Origin: Janthinobacterium saanense
Lineage (GTDB): Bacteria; Pseudomonadota; Gammaproteobacteria; Burkholderiales; Burkholderiaceae_D
Reading direction: 5' to 3'
DNA: 64,000 bases
Assembly: GCF_014200675.1 (NCBI RefSeq)
Contig: NZ_JACHCI010000004.1
Span: forward strand, 371,673 to 435,672
The notes below the pieces were generated by a model. It saw only the letters and a program-made list of their open reading frames with translations. It had not been told where the DNA came from and made no database searches. Of the stretch, positions 62,839 to 64,000 are shown piece by piece. Position 1 is the first letter of the stretch; each line of letters starts with the position of its first letter. The translations under genes and the position numbers were made by a program.

Positions 62839-63489
62839 ATGGCTTGGACGAGAGATCAAATGGCCGCACGCGCGGCAAAAGAGCTGCAGGACGGCTTTTA
62901 TGTGAACCTGGGCATAGGCTTGCCTACCCTGGTGGCCAACTATGTGCCGGACAATATCGAAGTGTTCCTGCAGTCGGAAAACGGCTTGCTGGGCATCGGT
63001 CCGTTTCCCACCGACGATGAAGTCGATGCCGACTTGATCAACGCCGGCAAGCAGACGGTGACGGCCTTGCCCGGTTCTGCTTACTTCAGCTCGGCCGACT
63101 CGTTTGGCATGATTCGTGGTGGGAAGATCAACCTGGCCATCCTGGGCGCCATGCAAGTGTCGGAAAAAGGCGACCTGGCGAACTGGATGATTCCAGGCAA
63201 GATGGTCAAGGGCATGGGCGGCGCGATGGACCTGGTGGCCGGCGTCAAGCGCGTGGTGGTGCTGATGGAACACGTGGCCACGGCCAAGGATGGCACGACC
63301 TCGCACAAGTTGCTGAAACAATGCGACTTGCCGCTGACGGGCGTGGGCGTGGTCGACGTCATCATCAGCGACCTGGGCGTGATCGATGTCACGCCGCAAG
63401 GCTTGAAACTGGTGGAGCTGGCGCCTGGCGTGACGAAAGAGCAGATCCAGGAAGCCACGGGCGCCGAGCTGGACGTATCGGCGGTTTAA
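62839..63489 (+). CDS. scoB: 3-oxoacid CoA-transferase subunit B
   Basis: The 216-residue protein has the beta subunit motif [20 protein letters not shown] and catalytic Glu47 in [11 protein letters not shown]. It is the partner of scoA. Ribosome site GGAGATAAT precedes ATG 62839. It ends before a strong terminator hairpin. Confidence 0.95.
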   Translation: MAWTRDQMAARAAKELQDGFYVNLGIGLPTLVANYVPDNIEVFLQSENGLLGIGPFPTDDEVDADLINAGKQTVTALPGSAYFSSADSFGMIRGGKINLAILGAMQVSEKGDLANWMIPGKMVKGMGGAMDLVAGVKRVVVLMEHVATAKDGTTSHKLLKQCDLPLTGVGVVDVIISDLGVIDVTPQGLKLVELAPGVTKEQIQEATGAELDVSAV

Positions 63490-63504
63490 CCGCTAACCTG
63501 CATT

Positions 63505-63540
63505 AAAAACGGCGCAAGCTTGAGCTTGCGCCGTTTTTTT
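63505..63540 (+). terminator. Rho-independent terminator of scoAB
   Basis: The stem ACGGCGCAAGCT (63509-63520) pairs with AGCTTGCGCCGT (63523-63534) over a 2-base centre, followed by six more T. It is 15 bases after the scoB stop. The 5' end of the group II intron begins only 4 bases after the T-run. Confidence 0.93.
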
Positions 63541-63543
63541 ATG

Positions 63544-64000
63544 GTGCGCCCAGCATGGGCGCACTCCTGCGGGTGCAAGTCCCGCCGCGAGCTGACCACA
63601 GTGAGCGAAGTGAAGCGCAACTGCGGGAGGGTAACTGACCGTGGGAAGGAAGCGTGGAGCATAAATCATGAGCCGATGAACAAGAACTGCATAGAAGGCG
63701 CTGCCGATCAGGGCGAGCGGGCCATAAACCGCGAAGCTCTTGTGGTCAAGGAGAGGTGGCGTAAATGCAGCGGTTGTGTGATGAAGGAGTGCGGCCCTTA
63801 CCTGGGGACGCCCCGCCTTGTGCCTGAAAGGGCGACGGTGAAAGCCGGAGCGGGGTCTCAGCAGAGGTCATAGTAGCCGAAGGTAGCGCCGGGAAGGCTC
63901 GACCCCTTAGGCGAAGGACCGAACGAATAGGAGTCAATCCGATATGTCGATGCAGAAAGCACAGCGTCAGATGCCTGCGCAAGCGGGGCGGGAAGCCGTA
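63544..64000 (+). mobile_element. Group II intron, 5' part (cut by window edge)
   Basis: The plus strand from 63544 begins GTGCGCCCAGCATGGGCG, the start of many bacterial group II introns, followed by domain I-type segments (for example GGGAAGGAAGCGTGGAGC at 63641-63658) and a GGTCTCAGCAGAGGTCATAG block at 63851-63870, all typical of intron RNA. A reverse transcriptase frame starts at 63944. Domains V and VI and the 3' end are off the window. The class cannot be settled here. Confidence 0.85.
63944..64000 (+). CDS. ltrA: Group II intron reverse transcriptase/maturase (N-terminal fragment)
   Basis: The first 19 codons read MSMQKAQRQMPAQAGREAV. AATAGGAG lies upstream (63926-63933). The call rests mainly on its place inside the intron RNA, since no RT motif is yet reached. 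Confidence 0.75.
   Translation, partial: MSMQKAQRQMPAQAGREAV

Overview
The window looks like a chromosomal segment of an Oxalobacteraceae betaproteobacterium close to Janthinobacterium, Massilia or Duganella. This rests on the high-GC codon use, the types of housekeeping genes (DUF3460, PACE efflux, MepK-like, ETF-QO, scoAB) and general protein style; no marker RNA gene is present to prove it. About 68 protein genes are supported. No tRNA, rRNA or CRISPR array was seen.

Left part (1-15.4 kb): ordinary accessory and housekeeping genes. They are a truncated LysR gene divergent from a DMT-family exporter, a PbpG-type peptidoglycan endopeptidase, a LytS/LytR-type two-component pair, a molbindin and an orphan sulfate-binding protein, a GNAT acetyltransferase, a YafJ-type amidotransferase, a degenerate EAL protein, a MepK-like lipoprotein, a DUF3460 protein, a LysR regulator convergent with a PACE efflux pump, an orphan protein, a PAS-PAS-GGDEF-EAL protein and a family 9 glycosyltransferase.

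Central part (15.4-51.2 kb): a nearly complete flagellar gene set. On the minus strand run fliE-F-G-H-I-J, then fliD-S-T-K-L-fliA-motA-motB-flgM-flgN plus a separate muramidase, then flgB-C-D-E-F-G-H-I-J-K-L plus an unknown gene. flgA is on the plus strand. fliM-N-P-Q-R-flhB-flhA runs divergently on the plus strand, and a FliK-like gene and three flagellin genes lie beyond it on the minus strand. The order fliD-S-T-K-L-A-motA-motB matches lafBCDEFSTU of lateral (Flag-2) systems. There is no fliO, flhF, flhG, flhDC or chemotaxis gene, FliM lacks a CheY-binding N-terminus, and the flagellins resemble LafA. I therefore read this as a lateral-type, secondary flagellar system. The usual lafK regulator position, between fliM and fliE, is a 570-base gene-free region. 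Rod-binding FlgJ and the muramidase are separate genes.

Right of the flagellins (51.3-58.4 kb) is a minus-strand group of five genes: a WbqC-like protein, two DegT-type sugar aminotransferases, a methyltransferase and a 1079-residue TPR/O-GlcNAc-transferase-like protein. It is best explained as a flagellin glycosylation island.

The last 5.5 kb holds ETF-ubiquinone oxidoreductase, an SDR, a PAS-LuxR regulator and the scoAB CoA-transferase pair. The scoB terminator is followed within 4 bases by the 5' end of a group II intron, whose reverse transcriptase gene runs off the window.
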